Assembly (NCBI RefSeq): GCF_000218685.1
Contig: NW_006763296.1
Coordinates: 1,570,907-1,634,906, forward strand
Source of the DNA: Serpula lacrymans var. lacrymans S7.9
Taxonomy: Eukaryota > Basidiomycota > Agaricomycetes > Boletales > Serpulaceae
Direction: 5' to 3'
DNA: 64,000 bases
The first letter of the stretch is position 1. Each line of letters starts with the position of its first letter. Below, piece after piece: positions 10,401-22,094 of the stretch. Below the pieces are notes generated by a model, which saw only the letters and a list, made by a program, of their open reading frames with translations, did no database searches and had not been told where the DNA came from. Made by a program: the position numbers and the translations under genes.

Positions 10401-11503
10401 GAATCAAGAATGAACCAATGGCGAGTCCTATTCCTTGCCCTATATTGGGTAAAGGAGCACCACTTTCGCATGCCGCAGCACGGTCTTCGCTGAATGTGAT
10501 TATATGCTATATGATGAATTGAATTTTGTTGAAAATTCAAGATGTAGTAAGTTGATCAATGCGGCTGAGCTACATTTTGTACAAATGACAAAATACGACC
10601 GGTACATACCCTGATAATAATAGGTCCCATAAGCTGAGTTGTATCGGCAAATACCTGAGGAGAATCACTTGAGCTCATATATTTACATCAGTAATAAAAT
10701 ACTACACACCTTGAAGATACCACCCAACCAGAAGTTGCGCCCGAGAGTGTTGTTTAAAGCCCATGCAAGGCTTGCCTCTTTCTTGCCGTCGACCTCGCGC
10801 CATTTATTCTCTAGTCTTGCCATGCATTCTGTCCAAGTTTTGCTGAGCTCCTCATCTTCTGGGCCTTTGTTTGATTTATCTTGCCGTCTTTTTCGCATGG
10901 CCCGTATAGCCCACCGTATTTTTCTCCAAGTGCCAGGTTTGACCCCGCCATTCAGCAATTTTATGTTCCACTCTTTTGCTTGAAGCACACGGCGTGTCCA
11001 GGCTTCTTTGAGTCATCCTGAAAGATACTTCACTTCACGTGATTCATATATTTTGTACAGGTCAGAGGCTTGGAGGGTGCATTGATAACCCAGAACCATG
11101 ATGTCAGTTATCCAGGCATAGCTCAGTAAGGAAAAGATAGACGTGTTAGCAAGGGGAGTGAGCTGACTAGTCTTTAGTAAATGAGCTCTGAAAAGTCATC
11201 ATGATACTCACTTCTGCATCTTCGAGCGATGGAGGCGCTGGCAAAGGAGGGTTTTTTGGAAGCCTGTATGTAATTCACAATTGTTAGCCAAAGAACCAGA
11301 GAAAAGAAGAGACGGTGCACAAACCAGATCTGGTACCATCTCTGCCTGAACAATGTGTACTCCTCGCCGGTGTCCAACTGAAGATGGAGGGGTTGTGCCT
11401 GTTTTTGCATGGCGACGATCCTGACTTTTTCATGTTCAGGGTTATCATCAGAAACAGACTCCCGGGACACTGAGGCTTTTTCGGTATTCTTAGTTTCGAC
11501 CAT
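4402..11503 (-). pseudogene. ABCC-family (Yor1/MRP-type) ABC transporter, full length but disrupted
   Basis: The minus strand carries about 25 exons in normal order. They include a cytosolic N-terminus (MVETKNTEK, ATG 11503), LTPLANTSIFSLLSYAWITD, the first membrane domain (10500-9400), NBD1 with Walker A GPIGCGK, signature LSGGQKQR and Walker B IVIFDDPLSA (8350-7600), the second membrane domain (7300-5750), and NBD2 with Walker A GRTGAGKSS and ALVKDSRVVVLDEAT (5630-4550). The end is TAG at 4402. Family members export drugs, conjugates or metabolites through the plasma or vacuolar membrane. Lesions seen are TGA at 11015-11013 where the family has Arg; a solo LTR at 8687-9106; TGA at 8347-8345 between VVP and GSLVAIVG; and a deletion/frameshift after ILV near 7590-7620, losing the H-loop. 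NBD2's signature is also diverged (LSVGE). It cannot make a full protein. Confidence 0.9.
8687..9106 (+). mobile_element. 420-bp solo LTR inserted in an exon of the ABC transporter
   Basis: The insert begins TGTTACGATAAC and ends GGTTGTTACA, and is flanked on both sides by CCCAG (8682-8686 and 9107-9111), a perfect 5-bp target duplication. Removing it restores the transporter reading frame across IFSSL and GLFQLLRQP, a normal family sequence. It has a TATATATA stretch (about 8955) followed by AATAAA, as expected for an LTR promoter, and no coding capacity. It is a different family from the 1.8-1.9-kb elements. The orientation is inferred from the TATA box only. Confidence 0.9.
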
Positions 11504-12045
11504 GGCTCTGTAGGACAGGGAGAGCCTATGCCTTATTGGACAGGGCGAGGGGGGCCTCAAGGTGCACGAAAGGCAAGCACGCGGACAGTGTGGTTTTATA
11601 GTCCTTGTCCCTAGGGCAATTTTAAATACTGGGTGTAACGGCGCCATATCTCACGGAAATTTGGCAGTTCTTTGCTGAAAACGTCGATTGAATCTGACAA
11701 TAGTCTTGCGCCGAACGATAAGCTGCGGACTCATAGAAATACCACCGGTCTTTGTCACATTGGCAAAGCTGCCGTCTGTCCGTCACATCATGATGACGAA
11801 TATTGCCAGCTTGAGTCAGTGCAACCTCATAGAAACATTGGTCTGGACAAAGTTTTAGCGCTAGACATACTACATCACATGCCCATAACAGGCCTATTAT
11901 TATGCATATATGCAGACCGCAATCAATGCTACGCCCTGATCAAGCACACTGACTCGGAGTCAAAGAAAGTATCCATGTTTGATTGACGTCCTAGTCACTA
12001 GAGTGCAAGCACATCACTTCAATATTCAACCCTATACACCATAGC
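11504..12045. other. Intergenic region 5' of the ABC pseudogene
   Basis: This is the upstream flank of the ABC pseudogene and the downstream flank of the F-box gene. An open frame at 11672-11986 (+) has no recognisable features and looks like chance. No repeat or RNA gene was seen. Confidence 0.4.
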
Positions 12046-13818
12046 CTACATTTCCTCCAAGTTTCCCCTTGCTGTGTCAAGGCCTGAATCCACTTTCTTC
12101 CTTTGTGCTTTGAAACATTCTGACACTACGTCCTGCAGATCATATTCATAGTAGTGTATGCCAATTAGGCCGGGTAGAGCAGCAAGTAGAAAGGCAACCA
12201 GAGAAGAAGGGTCTGCTACAGTCAAATCCGACAGGTGAATCTTCTTTATGTTTTTATTGCAAGGCCAATCACCACCATATTCATCCGCAGAAGGCAGAAG
12301 CATCGTGTCAAAGTAAATCTATATTTCTCTAAGTCCGGGACAATGCTTCAACAACATAAGTAGGCCCCTAAATGTGAGAGTCGTACTGGCCCATGGAAAG
12401 GTGGAGTACAAATTCAGCCGCTCAAGTTCATTCGTCGGAAATCCAGCAAAGGCCTGAAATAATTGGTAGCGTATTTGAAAGGACTACCGGGGTCTCCAAC
12501 AACTTTGAATATCATGGTTGTCAGGCAGTCCAATGGAAATCGACGTGAAACAAGCGTGACGAATTCTTGGAGTAAATCAGGGGAGGGTTTTTGAGGGACA
12601 CACAAGAAAATATGTTTGAGTGGTGATTGAACCAAGTGGATAAAAGACAAGGCACTACTAAGATCAGGCACGGCGATGCGGAGCCACGTAAGGCAGCAAA
12701 AGTTCGGAGTAGGCGATGTCATTGACAACCCCCCTTCAAAAACAGGGCCGCTGATATGTAGACCGAATTGTTTCAACGACGCAAGTTCACCTATCTTCAA
12801 TATAGCTTGCTCATCCAGCCCACCACATTGTATGCTCTGCAGGTGTAGATGGCTCTGTACTACGTTGCAGATAGTGTCACAATCTGAACGATTCATTCTT
12901 CCTCGTGACATACCGATCCCTGTGAGGTGAAAGTGTTTTAAGGATGGGCATGATCCTGTCAAACAATATCCCGGTCTCCTTTTGCTATTGCCTGCCCAAC
13001 TTTGGCTTGAAATAGACATGGATAAAGGCCTATACACTCCTTTGTTAGATCACGAATTTCTGGCAGCATGTGAATAATGCAATGTCTTGATGGGGAAGCC
13101 CCAATGGATGACATTGGGCAACTTTGATCAAATTTCCAATTTGGATCATTTTTATTTTTCTTACTTTTTCGAAGTCAGCTGTCACTTGACGGTCACTAGT
13201 CACTGTGGCTGACTTGCTTTACAAATGTTAAAGTCCAGCCGCTGTGGAGAGGTTCAGAATCAAGGTTCAGCTGACTTTCAAATTTTCTCATCAGGTGCTT
13301 TCTTGCGATGTCGGGATGATCAATTGTCTCTATTCTCTAGGATACATTCTGAACCTCGAAACAGTGGATGGGGAGGAGCCTGGGTACGAACTCGAGGTGC
13401 ATACTTTTCGAATATCACCCAATCCGTCACCCTGATAGGACGTCGCAGTGTTTGCGAGATAATTAATGCTGTGATAAGCTGCAACTTCCCGCATGCTCCA
13501 ACGTAAGGACATACCATCTTGCCATCATCGGAAATCTCCCATAGGTCACCAGGCATACACTTTATCAAAGGTGCGAAGTCGTCCAGTTGGTACCACAATG
13601 CCTGCAATGCAGGTTCGTGGAACCATCGACACGTCCTTGCCAGAGATGCTAAAGTTTGTGTACGAAGTACCTCAACAATCCTTCCATAGCATTTCTCCAT
13701 CCAGATGTTAACTTCAGACTCAAAAAGACCAGGAGCTCGAGGACTTGGATCAGGTGCCAGATAACCAGAAGAAAGTATGACATGCAGAATTTCGACGACA
13801 TAAAAACATCTGTGCCAT
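12046..13818 (-). pseudogene. F-box/LRR-type protein, probably broken
   Basis: The minus strand carries the N-terminal block usual in Agaricomycete F-box proteins: HRCFYVVEILHVILSS, then TLASLARTCRWFHEPALQAL, then LIKCMPGDLWEI and FEKYAPRVR. An LRR-like part follows (13037-12414 and 12303-12046, for example IGELASLKQFGLHISG and LSFIHLVQSPLKHIFL). Such proteins usually act as substrate adaptors of SCF ubiquitin ligases. The expected start Met is followed by one extra G (ATG at 13818, then G, then CAC AGA TGT), which puts the body out of frame with it. Between about 13330 and 13040 the expected link between the two halves cannot be read without stops. A non-canonical start or unrecognised introns are the alternative. 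Confidence 0.6.
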
Positions 13819-13973
13819 CGTAAAAGTCGGGGAAAGACAGCTGGTTCCTGGAAGCTTATGGTGAAAGTCTTGATGAGAGTCAAATCTTGAGCGTCTGAGA
13901 TCGAGACATCGATTTCGGACTAAACGGAGCGAACAAATTCAACACTTCTTGAGTGAGATACAGGACAATCCTT

Positions 13974-14159
13974 TCAAGTGGCAATCGAACCAAGCGCCGG
14001 ATAAAACTTGAATTTAAAGACACATTTATGAAGCAAGTCACGGTAGGTACTGTTAATTGTTAATCCCTCTTCATTGACAAGAATATTAACAGATGAAAAC
14101 TGTAGTGAACACTTCCAACAACCAAGTTCAGCTATCTTCGATATAGTTTGAGGGAACAT
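13974..14159 (-). pseudogene. Fragment of an F-box/LRR-type repeat domain
   Basis: A short open frame begins ISKIAELGCWKCSLQFSS, which lines up with ILKIGELASLKQFGLHIS in the neighbouring F-box/LRR gene. No F-box part lies upstream. It looks like a leftover of a tandem duplicate at the 3' side of P450 #1. The similarity is short and the call is tentative. Confidence 0.35.
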
Positions 14160-14316
14160 AGCAACGAAGCATACAAGTTAGTCACATTTCGCATCGGCAT
14201 ATATATACAAAAAGCTATACAAAATACATTCAACAGGACATCTTCAACACCGATAGAGAGATACAGATCATACGAACACAGTTGGGGTCCATCGCGTCGG
14301 GGTAGTACAAACACAT

Positions 14317-16757
14317 TCAGGCTCCATTCACGAGCGAGACATGCAGAGGCAGCTGTACCCCCATCTCCACCTTCCCTTTGATGGCGGGTGACATGATTGC
14401 CGAGTTGAGCCGCACGATGTCCATCCCCTCAGGATACTTGAACTCGAACGTCTCGATAAGCTCCGTGAGAACAGCTTGCATCTCGAACACTCTGTATACA
14501 AACAAGAACGGGTGTAGTCAGTTTGTGGGTCTGCTGAAGCCATCGTGAGGGACGGTACATACGCAAAGCGCCATCTACAACGTAACATCATCAGCACAGT
14601 AAGGGAATGGTACAGACTGCTGTGGACTCACCCGATACAAGCACGTATGCCGGCAGCTACCCAAAACATGCACCAGGCATTTAGCTCATTGCTACGCACC
14701 ATATATATCAAGCATTACTCACAAAAAGTCATTCTGAAAATTGTGAACGAAACATCATGAGAATGCGATACTAGAGACAAACCGAAAAGACGCACAAGTT
14801 CGCGAAAACCCCAACGGATGCCTGTCTCTCCTTGTTATCGTCCAGGAATCTATTTGGGTTCCAGCTATCTGCATCTTCCCCCCAAACACTCTGTAGTCTG
14901 TAATCACGTTAGATGAAATGTTGGTACTGGGGAGCATGATGCTACTCACCGGTTGTATGTGCAGATAGAGATATTGATGACTTGGCCCTTGCTAACTGGA
15001 ACTTGATTGATGATTTTACCTGACACAGTCTCGATCGGTTGAGAAAGGGGGATAACATCCTCACTGGCTGCTTCTCGGAAGAGCATGGGAACAATAGGAT
15101 GCAACCGCAAAGTCTCCTGAATTACCATTCTCAGAATTTCCTTTGGATCCCGATAACACTGCACTTGCACTGACCTTGATGACGGCGTTCATAAAGAGCA
15201 TCGAGTCGAAATCACTAGGGACGAAGTCTTCATCCCCACGCGCTTCCATCTCCTTGCGAGCGGCCACTATTTCGTCACGTATTTTCTTCTGATCTTCTGG
15301 TCTCTTGGAGAGTTCATATAGCGTCCAGGTAAGAGTATTGGCGGTTGTATCATGACCAGCTAAAAGGAATGTCCTAGAATCAACAAACACGCTCAGCCAC
15401 AAATTAGTTCGGTTAGATATTTCAACTGGATAATCACGCTATTTGGGAAAGCATCTCATCGTTGTTCAAACGTTTCTTGGCATCATCAGTAATGCTGGAT
15501 TGCACTAAAGAAATATTCTTGACGTTCAGCTGCGATGTTCGAAGAAGATGTTACTTACCCAAGATGCTCATGATATCTTTACCACCCTTTTCCGTGGAAG
15601 ACGCTTTCTGGTCTACGAGGTCCTGTCCAACGCGGAAAGCGGTTTCCAGGAACTGTTTGAAGCGGCTGTACTCCCTCGTTGGCAAATGCCTAACGTAGTG
15701 CAAAATGGGATCAGGAATGTAGCGCCACGTAGCCTTGAACAACAAGTCCCATGCAGGTGGACGGAGCATAGAATCGACACTGGAAAATCGATGTAAACAC
15801 GATATATACCAGGAGAAGAGAGACTTACAAGAGGTTCCTAAAGACACGTGCAAGCTCATTCTTTTGGTCGTCTAGCGCTCCAAATTGATAGTCAAAGGCA
15901 GCTAATGATAAGGATATAAGCATGCGCCCAACAGGACAGAACGAAGTTTCATTCACTTTCACCAATGACATCTAATGTCATTCTGGCCAGCATTTGAGGG
16001 ATATTGATGATAGCACTTTCGTGAGACACGCTGGCCTCCAGTTCATCCTTCCACTTCTGACTAAGCTGATGCAAGGGCAAATGATGTAAGAGATGGAAAC
16101 GCCAGATGAAGAGCCTCTTACACGAGAAGCCAAATGTCTAAATATCGGTAGGAATGTACGCAATTGCCCTGCAGAAAAAGCAGGACTCAAGATCTTCCTC
16201 TGACGCTGGTGGACATCGCCTAATCAAAGATATACTGTCAGTGTCATCTATGAGGAGTAACAGGGCAACACGCCTTTAACAGCAACCATCCCTCGACCTG
16301 CGAAAGTTTTTGCAAATTGATCTATTGCCTTGGTCTTCGGGAACCGATACCCAGATGTATGGAAGATATACTGAAGAGCCTTTGGGTCTGTTGTCCACAA
16401 CACATCCTCCTAATTTTTGTCAAAGACTCGAGTATTAATATGCACTAGAACAACGAGCAACATATGAACATACCCCAAAGCATCCTTGAGTACGCCAAGT
16501 GGTACCGTACTGGCGAAGCCATTGGAATTGAACGTCGCCAACTTCCTCTTCGTGGCGAAACTGCATTTCGTTACCTATAGACGTTGTATTGTGGGTTCAG
16601 TAAAATTTGATGTTGCAAGAACACGAAACGAACCTAATAATCGAGAGGGCGAAGCGGGTCCTCTGATGTCCTTGATGGATCGACGCCGCACACGGTAGCG
16701 TGCAGTCACTGCAAGCAGCACAACCACGCTCAAGATGGACCACGATATGATGCTCAT
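14317..16757 (-). CDS. Cytochrome P450 monooxygenase #1
   Basis: Start ATG 16757 opens a membrane anchor (SWSILSVVVLLAVTARY) followed by a proline-containing hinge (DIRGPASPS). Later exons give the substrate and helix regions (GCFGEDVLWTTDPKALQY, FPKTKAIDQFAKTFAGRGMV), the I-helix AGHDTTAN, the K-helix ExxR (ETLRLHP), and the heme loop FSAGIRACIG with its Cys ligand, followed by WRFA and a C-terminal beta region ending SLVNGA. The heme region is spread over very short exons, one of them only 11 nt (14723-14733). The protein would sit in the ER membrane and oxidise a lipophilic substrate, with electrons from CPR. All catalytic motifs are intact. The family number cannot be set from sequence memory alone. 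Confidence 0.88.
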
Positions 16758-18197
16758 TGTGTCTGTGCAGAACGAAAATCAGTGCAGACTAACCTGGTAT
16801 TTATGTTCATCTTACCGATGGGATACTTTCATCCATCGGAGGGATAGAAGAGCTTCTCAAGTTTGACTCTTGCCAAAAAGCCCACGGAGCCGTATGCATG
16901 AGAAACATTGAACCTGAGTAAAGTTGTTCCACTGGTTCACCGTGATGTTCGTATCGAAGAAGGCCCTTCCTAAGCCCAGATAGCCCATCAGGACATCGCA
17001 AGGAGAATTACTAAGAGATAATGCATACCATATACCGGTGGATGATGTTTTAACAACCTGAAGGAAGAGAAGCGCATATTTTCAAGTCATTCCTAGTAGA
17101 CAATATCCCGGCCATCGGGAATGCGCTCTCGTATCATCGTCAGAGAAGAAGAGCTATGGACAGGGAGGTTTGCTACCGCCCAATGGTGTTTGATGGTTGG
17201 GGATAGGACCAAAAGTTGTGCAAAGTGTCGAGGATTGGCCAGAATGATGTTCCTCATTGGTTACTGTAGGAACAAACGGGTTTAACGGGTGGATCGGGGT
17301 TCGCTATAAAGCCTGACGAAGGTCAGCTGTAGATTATGAAAGCAAACTGTGATATATCTAGAAAGGGGCTTATGTTAACCGTACTTTTGATATTCAAAAA
17401 CCGGCGTGGAAGGCAAAGAGCCACTTCCATTCTCGAAGGCTTGATGAGAACATTGTGATATAGATCCTTTTCTACATGTCATGGTGTACACGTACCCGTA
17501 GCTATGTATCTCCGCTGACTCCTCGCTGATTTTATCTACGGCAAGTGTTTCTATAATCGAGGACAAGTAGAATAACGAAGAACATCACATTCAATAGGCA
17601 TAGAAAAGTACTTACCCCCGGTATTGTGAACCTAAACTTTGAATACTGTCACACAAACCCGCTCTCAAAAATGGCTATAGAATCGCTACAGAAACAAGAA
17701 AACAAACGAAATGGAAGTCCTGATCCACTAACATATCATGTCATAGTAGTTTTCAATGACGTTGATCGACAAGTGAGCATGCCATTGTGCCACTTTTGCC
17801 TATGTCAGCGTCTCGGAAACTGACTCATAACTCTCACTCCTCTTGACGCTGATAACAATAAACACAACATCTGTATTGCTCTTACATGATTCTATTCTGG
17901 ATAACTTGTCCTATCGTGGTTTATTGCCAGAAGCAAATCAGTCCAGCTGGAATGAATCGGAAAACTGAACTTCCACTTCCTAGTTCATAGACGAGTACAA
18001 ATTGTAGAAGGTCCGATGAGAATTACAACACAACTAGTAATATCATCATGTCTAGAGATCCACCAACTTAATATATTCGGCAGAAGGAAGAAAGAAAAAT
18101 AGCAAACTAGACACTTAATCTTTTTGTCCGACCCCATGACATGTCAAATGACAAGCATTAGAAAGCAGAACAAAGAGAATAAGGGTCAAAAAGAGAT
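16758..18197. other. Intergenic region between P450 #1 and U2 snRNA
   Basis: About 1.4 kb holding the P450 promoter and the U2 3' flank. Open frames at 17375-17566 (-) and 17626-17823 (+) show no recognisable domain and no splice-consistent continuation. I see no repeat family or RNA gene here. Confidence 0.4.
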
Positions 18198-18391
18198 CCC
18201 CCGACGACGCAAGCCGGTAAGTGCAGTAGCAAGGTCATCACGCCCCTCGTGTTGCAAGCAGAGCACAAGAGGACAAGGGCGGCAAAAATTAGATAACCAA
18301 AGAATGGAGGCGGTGCCTCCATAATAGTGGTTAAACTATTAAGAACAGATACTACACTTGATCTAAGCCAAAAGGCCAGAGTGGTAAGGAT
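18198..18391 (-). ncRNA. U2: U2 spliceosomal snRNA
   Basis: From 18391 downward the minus strand reads ATCCTTACC, then the near-invariant U2 5' block CCTTTTGGCTTAGATCAAG and TGTAGTATCTGTTCTT. This contains GTAGTA, which pairs with intron branch sites. Next come stem-loop II sequence, an Sm site (AATTTTTGC), and a 3' hairpin region containing CTTGCTACTGCACTTACCGG like U2 stem-loop IV. The RNA base-pairs with pre-mRNA branch points and U6 in the nucleus. The length of about 190 nt fits fungal U2. The 5' end is placed by analogy and the 3' end (18198) by the end of the last hairpin, so both may shift by several bases. Confidence 0.93.
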
Positions 18392-18411
18392 TCGTCTTGT
18401 TCGCGCCCGGC

Positions 18412-18418
18412 TTATATA
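18412..18418 (-). promoter_or_regulatory. TATA box of the U2 snRNA gene
   Basis: The minus strand reads GGTATATAAGCC, about 21-27 nt upstream of the inferred U2 5' end, the usual place for a Pol II TATA element. A GC-rich block lies on both sides. Confidence 0.6.
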
Positions 18419-18585
18419 CCTTGGAGGGGGTGTGCGCACGGACCAGGTTGTGTTGTATTTGCATTGTGGCTGATGTAACTGCTCTGTTAGGAATTAGCTG
18501 ATCTCGAGTTTGCCAGTGTCGTCACGGTGTAGACGATGACATCGTTATGCTCCTTATTTGACCTGTATTTTCATTATCATCCCCC

Positions 18586-18591
18586 TATAAA
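18586..18591 (+). promoter_or_regulatory. TATA box of the phosphoketolase gene
   Basis: The plus strand has CCCTATAAAGCG about 83 nt upstream of the ATG at 18674. With the U2 TATA box this makes a compact divergent promoter of about 280 bp. Confidence 0.5.
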
Positions 18592-18673
18592 GCGCCTCAA
18601 AATATGCAACACGCCTCACTTTCTCCTCACTTTCATCTTCGGTAAGGTCAGGTCTTATTAACAAGCACATATT

Positions 18674-21600
18674 ATGCCTGGTCAACAAATATCTCAACCC
18701 AATCCTCCTCCGGATCCTTCTCATATCCCAGACTCTATGCTGGATTACCAAGTGCAGCTCACCACAGCAGAAGTTCTATCGCAAGATGAGCTCAGTGATA
18801 TCGAAAAGTTTAGACGAGCAGCAAACTACATCGCAGCTGGTAAGGTCTTCCCCTGTCGTTTGGGCTAAACCTTTAACTTCTCTGCATCTTAGCAATGATA
18901 TTTCTCAAGTCTAACGTATTTCTTGAGCGTGATCTCACCTTCGACGATATCAAGCCACGTCTACTTGGCCATTGGGGCACTTGCCCCGGTCTCGTACTTG
19001 TGTATGCCCATCTCAATAGGATTATCCGTAAGACTGATATAGAGGCGGTACTGGTTGTTGGACCAGGTGAGCTTTGTTTCCTATAGCAATTGTGGTATGC
19101 ACGTGCTTCCAGGCTATATGCGCTACCGACAGGCCGTAGCGAGGCCACTACATACCCAGATATATTACTTTCATCGCCTCGATATAATGATACACCGTGT
19201 TCTTTCAATCACGCCCATCAATATTATTATTTCCTTTCATCTTTTGTGCTCGTAATATTCGTTTTCAAAGTCACATGCTCACCTTCGCTGATATCTGTTG
19301 GCTATATAATCATACCTCTTGCGCCTTTTCTCTTCTCTTTTCGTAATTCTGTCTCATTCAATATGACCAATCTCGTTAGGCCATGGCGCACCCGCCATAC
19401 TATCCTGTCTTTGGCTCGAGGATTCGATTTCGCCATTCTGGAGGCTCTACACACAGGATCGTTCAGGACTCGATCGCCTCGTCACGAAATTCAGCGCGCC
19501 TGGAGGATTTCCCAGGTACGCAGATCGTGTAGTTCGTATAGATGGTTTACTCATTGTACTCTTAGCCACATCAACGCAGAGACTCCAGGAAGTATACACG
19601 AAGGTGGTGAGCTAGGCTACGCGTTAAGCGTAGCATTCGGTGCCGTCATGGATCATCCGGACTTAATCGTGGCATGCATTGTGGGAGATGGAGAAGCAGA
19701 GACCGGCCCAACTGCAACGTATGTCGCCTAAATCTTCAATATCTGACGCTGACAAGACGCGCAGGGCATGGCATGGATACAAGTACATTGATCCCGCAGA
19801 GTCGGGTGCCGTTTTGCCAATTTTGCATGTGAACGGTTTCAAGATCTCAGAACGAACTATCTATGGCTGTATGGATAATAAAGAGCTTATTGCGCTGTTT
19901 AGGTGAATAAACTGATAATTGCTTGATTTATTTTTGATCTATCCAAAACTTAGTGGGTATGGCTATCAAGTAAGAATTGTCGAAGACCTGGACAATATAG
20001 ATCAGGATATGGCAGCATCTATGGAATGGGCAGTTGATGAAATTGGCCGTATCCAGCGTGCGGCCCGCTCCGGCCAACCTATCGTGAAGCCACGTTGGCC
20101 AGTGCTAATCATGCGCACACCCAAAGGATGGTCAGGTCCAAAGCAAATGCATGGTGAATTCATTGAGGGTTCATTCCATTCCCACCAAGTGCCTCTGCCC
20201 GATGCCAAGTCCTCAAGCGAGGAGTTGGCAGCATTGCAAACATGGCTTGCATCGTACCGTCCATACGAGCTATTCCACTCCACAGGTGGTGAGGGAGAGA
20301 TCGAGGGCGCTCCTATTGAAGACGTCATGAGGGTGGTTCCCGAGAATCCAGAAAAACGATTGGGACAGAGGAGGGAAGTTTACAAGTCATTCAACCCCTT
20401 GAAGGTACCAGAATGGACAACGTACGGAGTAAAGCAGGGAACGCAAATGAGTTGTATGAAGTCAGTGGGCGAATTTTTAAAGGAAGTTATTAAAGAGTAA
20501 GTTCTATGCTCGTTGATTGTAGGCATGTCGCTGATACAATGGTTAAGAAATCCGAAGTCGTTTAGAATTTTCTCGCCCGACGAGCTGGTGTCCAACAAGC
20601 TGGACGCTGTACTAGACCATAGTGGACGTAATTTTCAATGGGATGTTGCCTCACGCGCCAATGGCGGGCGCGTGATTGAAATTCTATCTGAACACACTTG
20701 CCAAGGGATGCTTCAAGGCTATACGCTTACAGGGCGCACAGCGTTCTTCCCTAGCTACGAGGCATTTTTAGGCATTGTTCACACGATGATGGTACAATAT
20801 AGCAAATTCGTAAAAATGGCCCGTCAGACGGATTGGCGCCATGATTTTGGGTCTGTCAATTATCTCGAGACATCTACCTGGGCACGACAGGAGCACAATG
20901 GCTTTTCTCACCAAAATCCGTCATTTATTGGGGCGATACTCAACTTGAAACCGACACTTGCTCGTGTGTATCTTCCCCCTGACGCGAATTGCTTCCTCTC
21001 AACTGTCGCTCATTGCCTGCGCGCGAAGAACTATGTGAATCTAATGGTGGGCAGTAAACAGCCCTCGCCTGTATGGCTTTCTCCTGAAGAGGCAGATAGG
21101 GTGAGCAAGTTCCAGTTCAGGACAGTATCTGGTTATCCTCATCAATTATATGCTAGCATTGTGTTGCTGGTGCATCAGTGTGGAAATTTGCGAGCGTCGA
21201 TGACGGCGTAGATCCTGATGTGTGAGCATCATGTCTTGTAATTAGTTGCTGCAGGCATTGAATGTTGGATGCCCTTCCCTCACCTAGAGTTATCGTTGGT
21301 ATTGGCGTCGAAGTGACCTTCGAAGTGATCGCAGCCGCAGCGCTATTGCGCAAGCTAGTGCCTAACTTGCGCGTACGCGTCGTGAATGTCACCGACTTGA
21401 TGGTTCTTGGGCCGCATGGATCACATCCTCATGCACTGAGCGACCCAGATTTTAACACGTTGTTCACTCCTGACAAGCATATTCATATTAACTATCATGG
21501 CTATCCTATCGAAGTGAAGGGACTGTTGTTTGGCAGACCTGGCGTTGGCAGAATTACGATCGAAGGCTATAGGGAAGAGGGAACTACAACTTCACCTTTT

Positions 21601-21921
21601 GATGTAACGTGTTTCCACAACCATTGCATGCGATGACGCTCATTATCGTTACCTTTATAGATGATGTTGTGTAACCATACATCCAGGTATCATGTTGCTG
21701 CTGCAGCTCTGCGTGGAGGTGCTTTGCAAAATCCGAAGGTCTCGGCTGATGCACATGAAAAGGCAACCTTCATTATGCATATTGCTCAGAAGGACAAGGA
21801 GTACATTTACCAGAATGGCAAAGGTGCGCAAAAACTAGCTGAAAGTGATGACCTGATACTCAAATGGATCCGGGCTTCCACAGATCCTAATGATACGTTC
21901 AACACGCCTACATTTGATTGA
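18674..21921 (+). CDS. Phosphoketolase (D-xylulose-5-phosphate/D-fructose-6-phosphate type)
   Basis: Ten exons splice cleanly: 18674-18839, 18893-19066, 19380-19515, 19566-19718, 19765-19902, 19954-20496, 20548-21100, 21157-21221, 21288-21603 and 21661-21921. The product is about 830 aa, the usual family length. It has [39 protein letters not shown] and the thiamine-diphosphate motif GDGEAETG...NGFKI. The C-terminal domain has [35 protein letters not shown] and the ending [14 protein letters not shown]. The enzyme splits pentulose or hexulose phosphate with phosphate, giving acetyl phosphate plus glyceraldehyde-3-P or erythrose-4-P, in the cytosol. Intron 2 is unusually long (313 nt). All expected active-site blocks are present and no lesion was seen. 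It is divergent from U2 and flanked by P450 genes. Confidence 0.96.
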
Positions 21922-22094
21922 TTGTGTTATAGTTGTCACGGACACCAATGTATGATCATTCCAGCAACTCGCTCCTGCTCTGAATTAAAGTGCTGCGGTT
22001 GTATGCGGTCACAGACCGTGTATTGTACACATAGCCTACATAGAATACATACGAATACGCACAGAATACATCTCAGCTTCACACATGAGTTTTA

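Noticed and set aside
11672..11986. 104-codon plus-strand frame
   Set aside because: No recognisable motif, no splice signals and no promoter-like context; consistent with chance in an intergenic flank.
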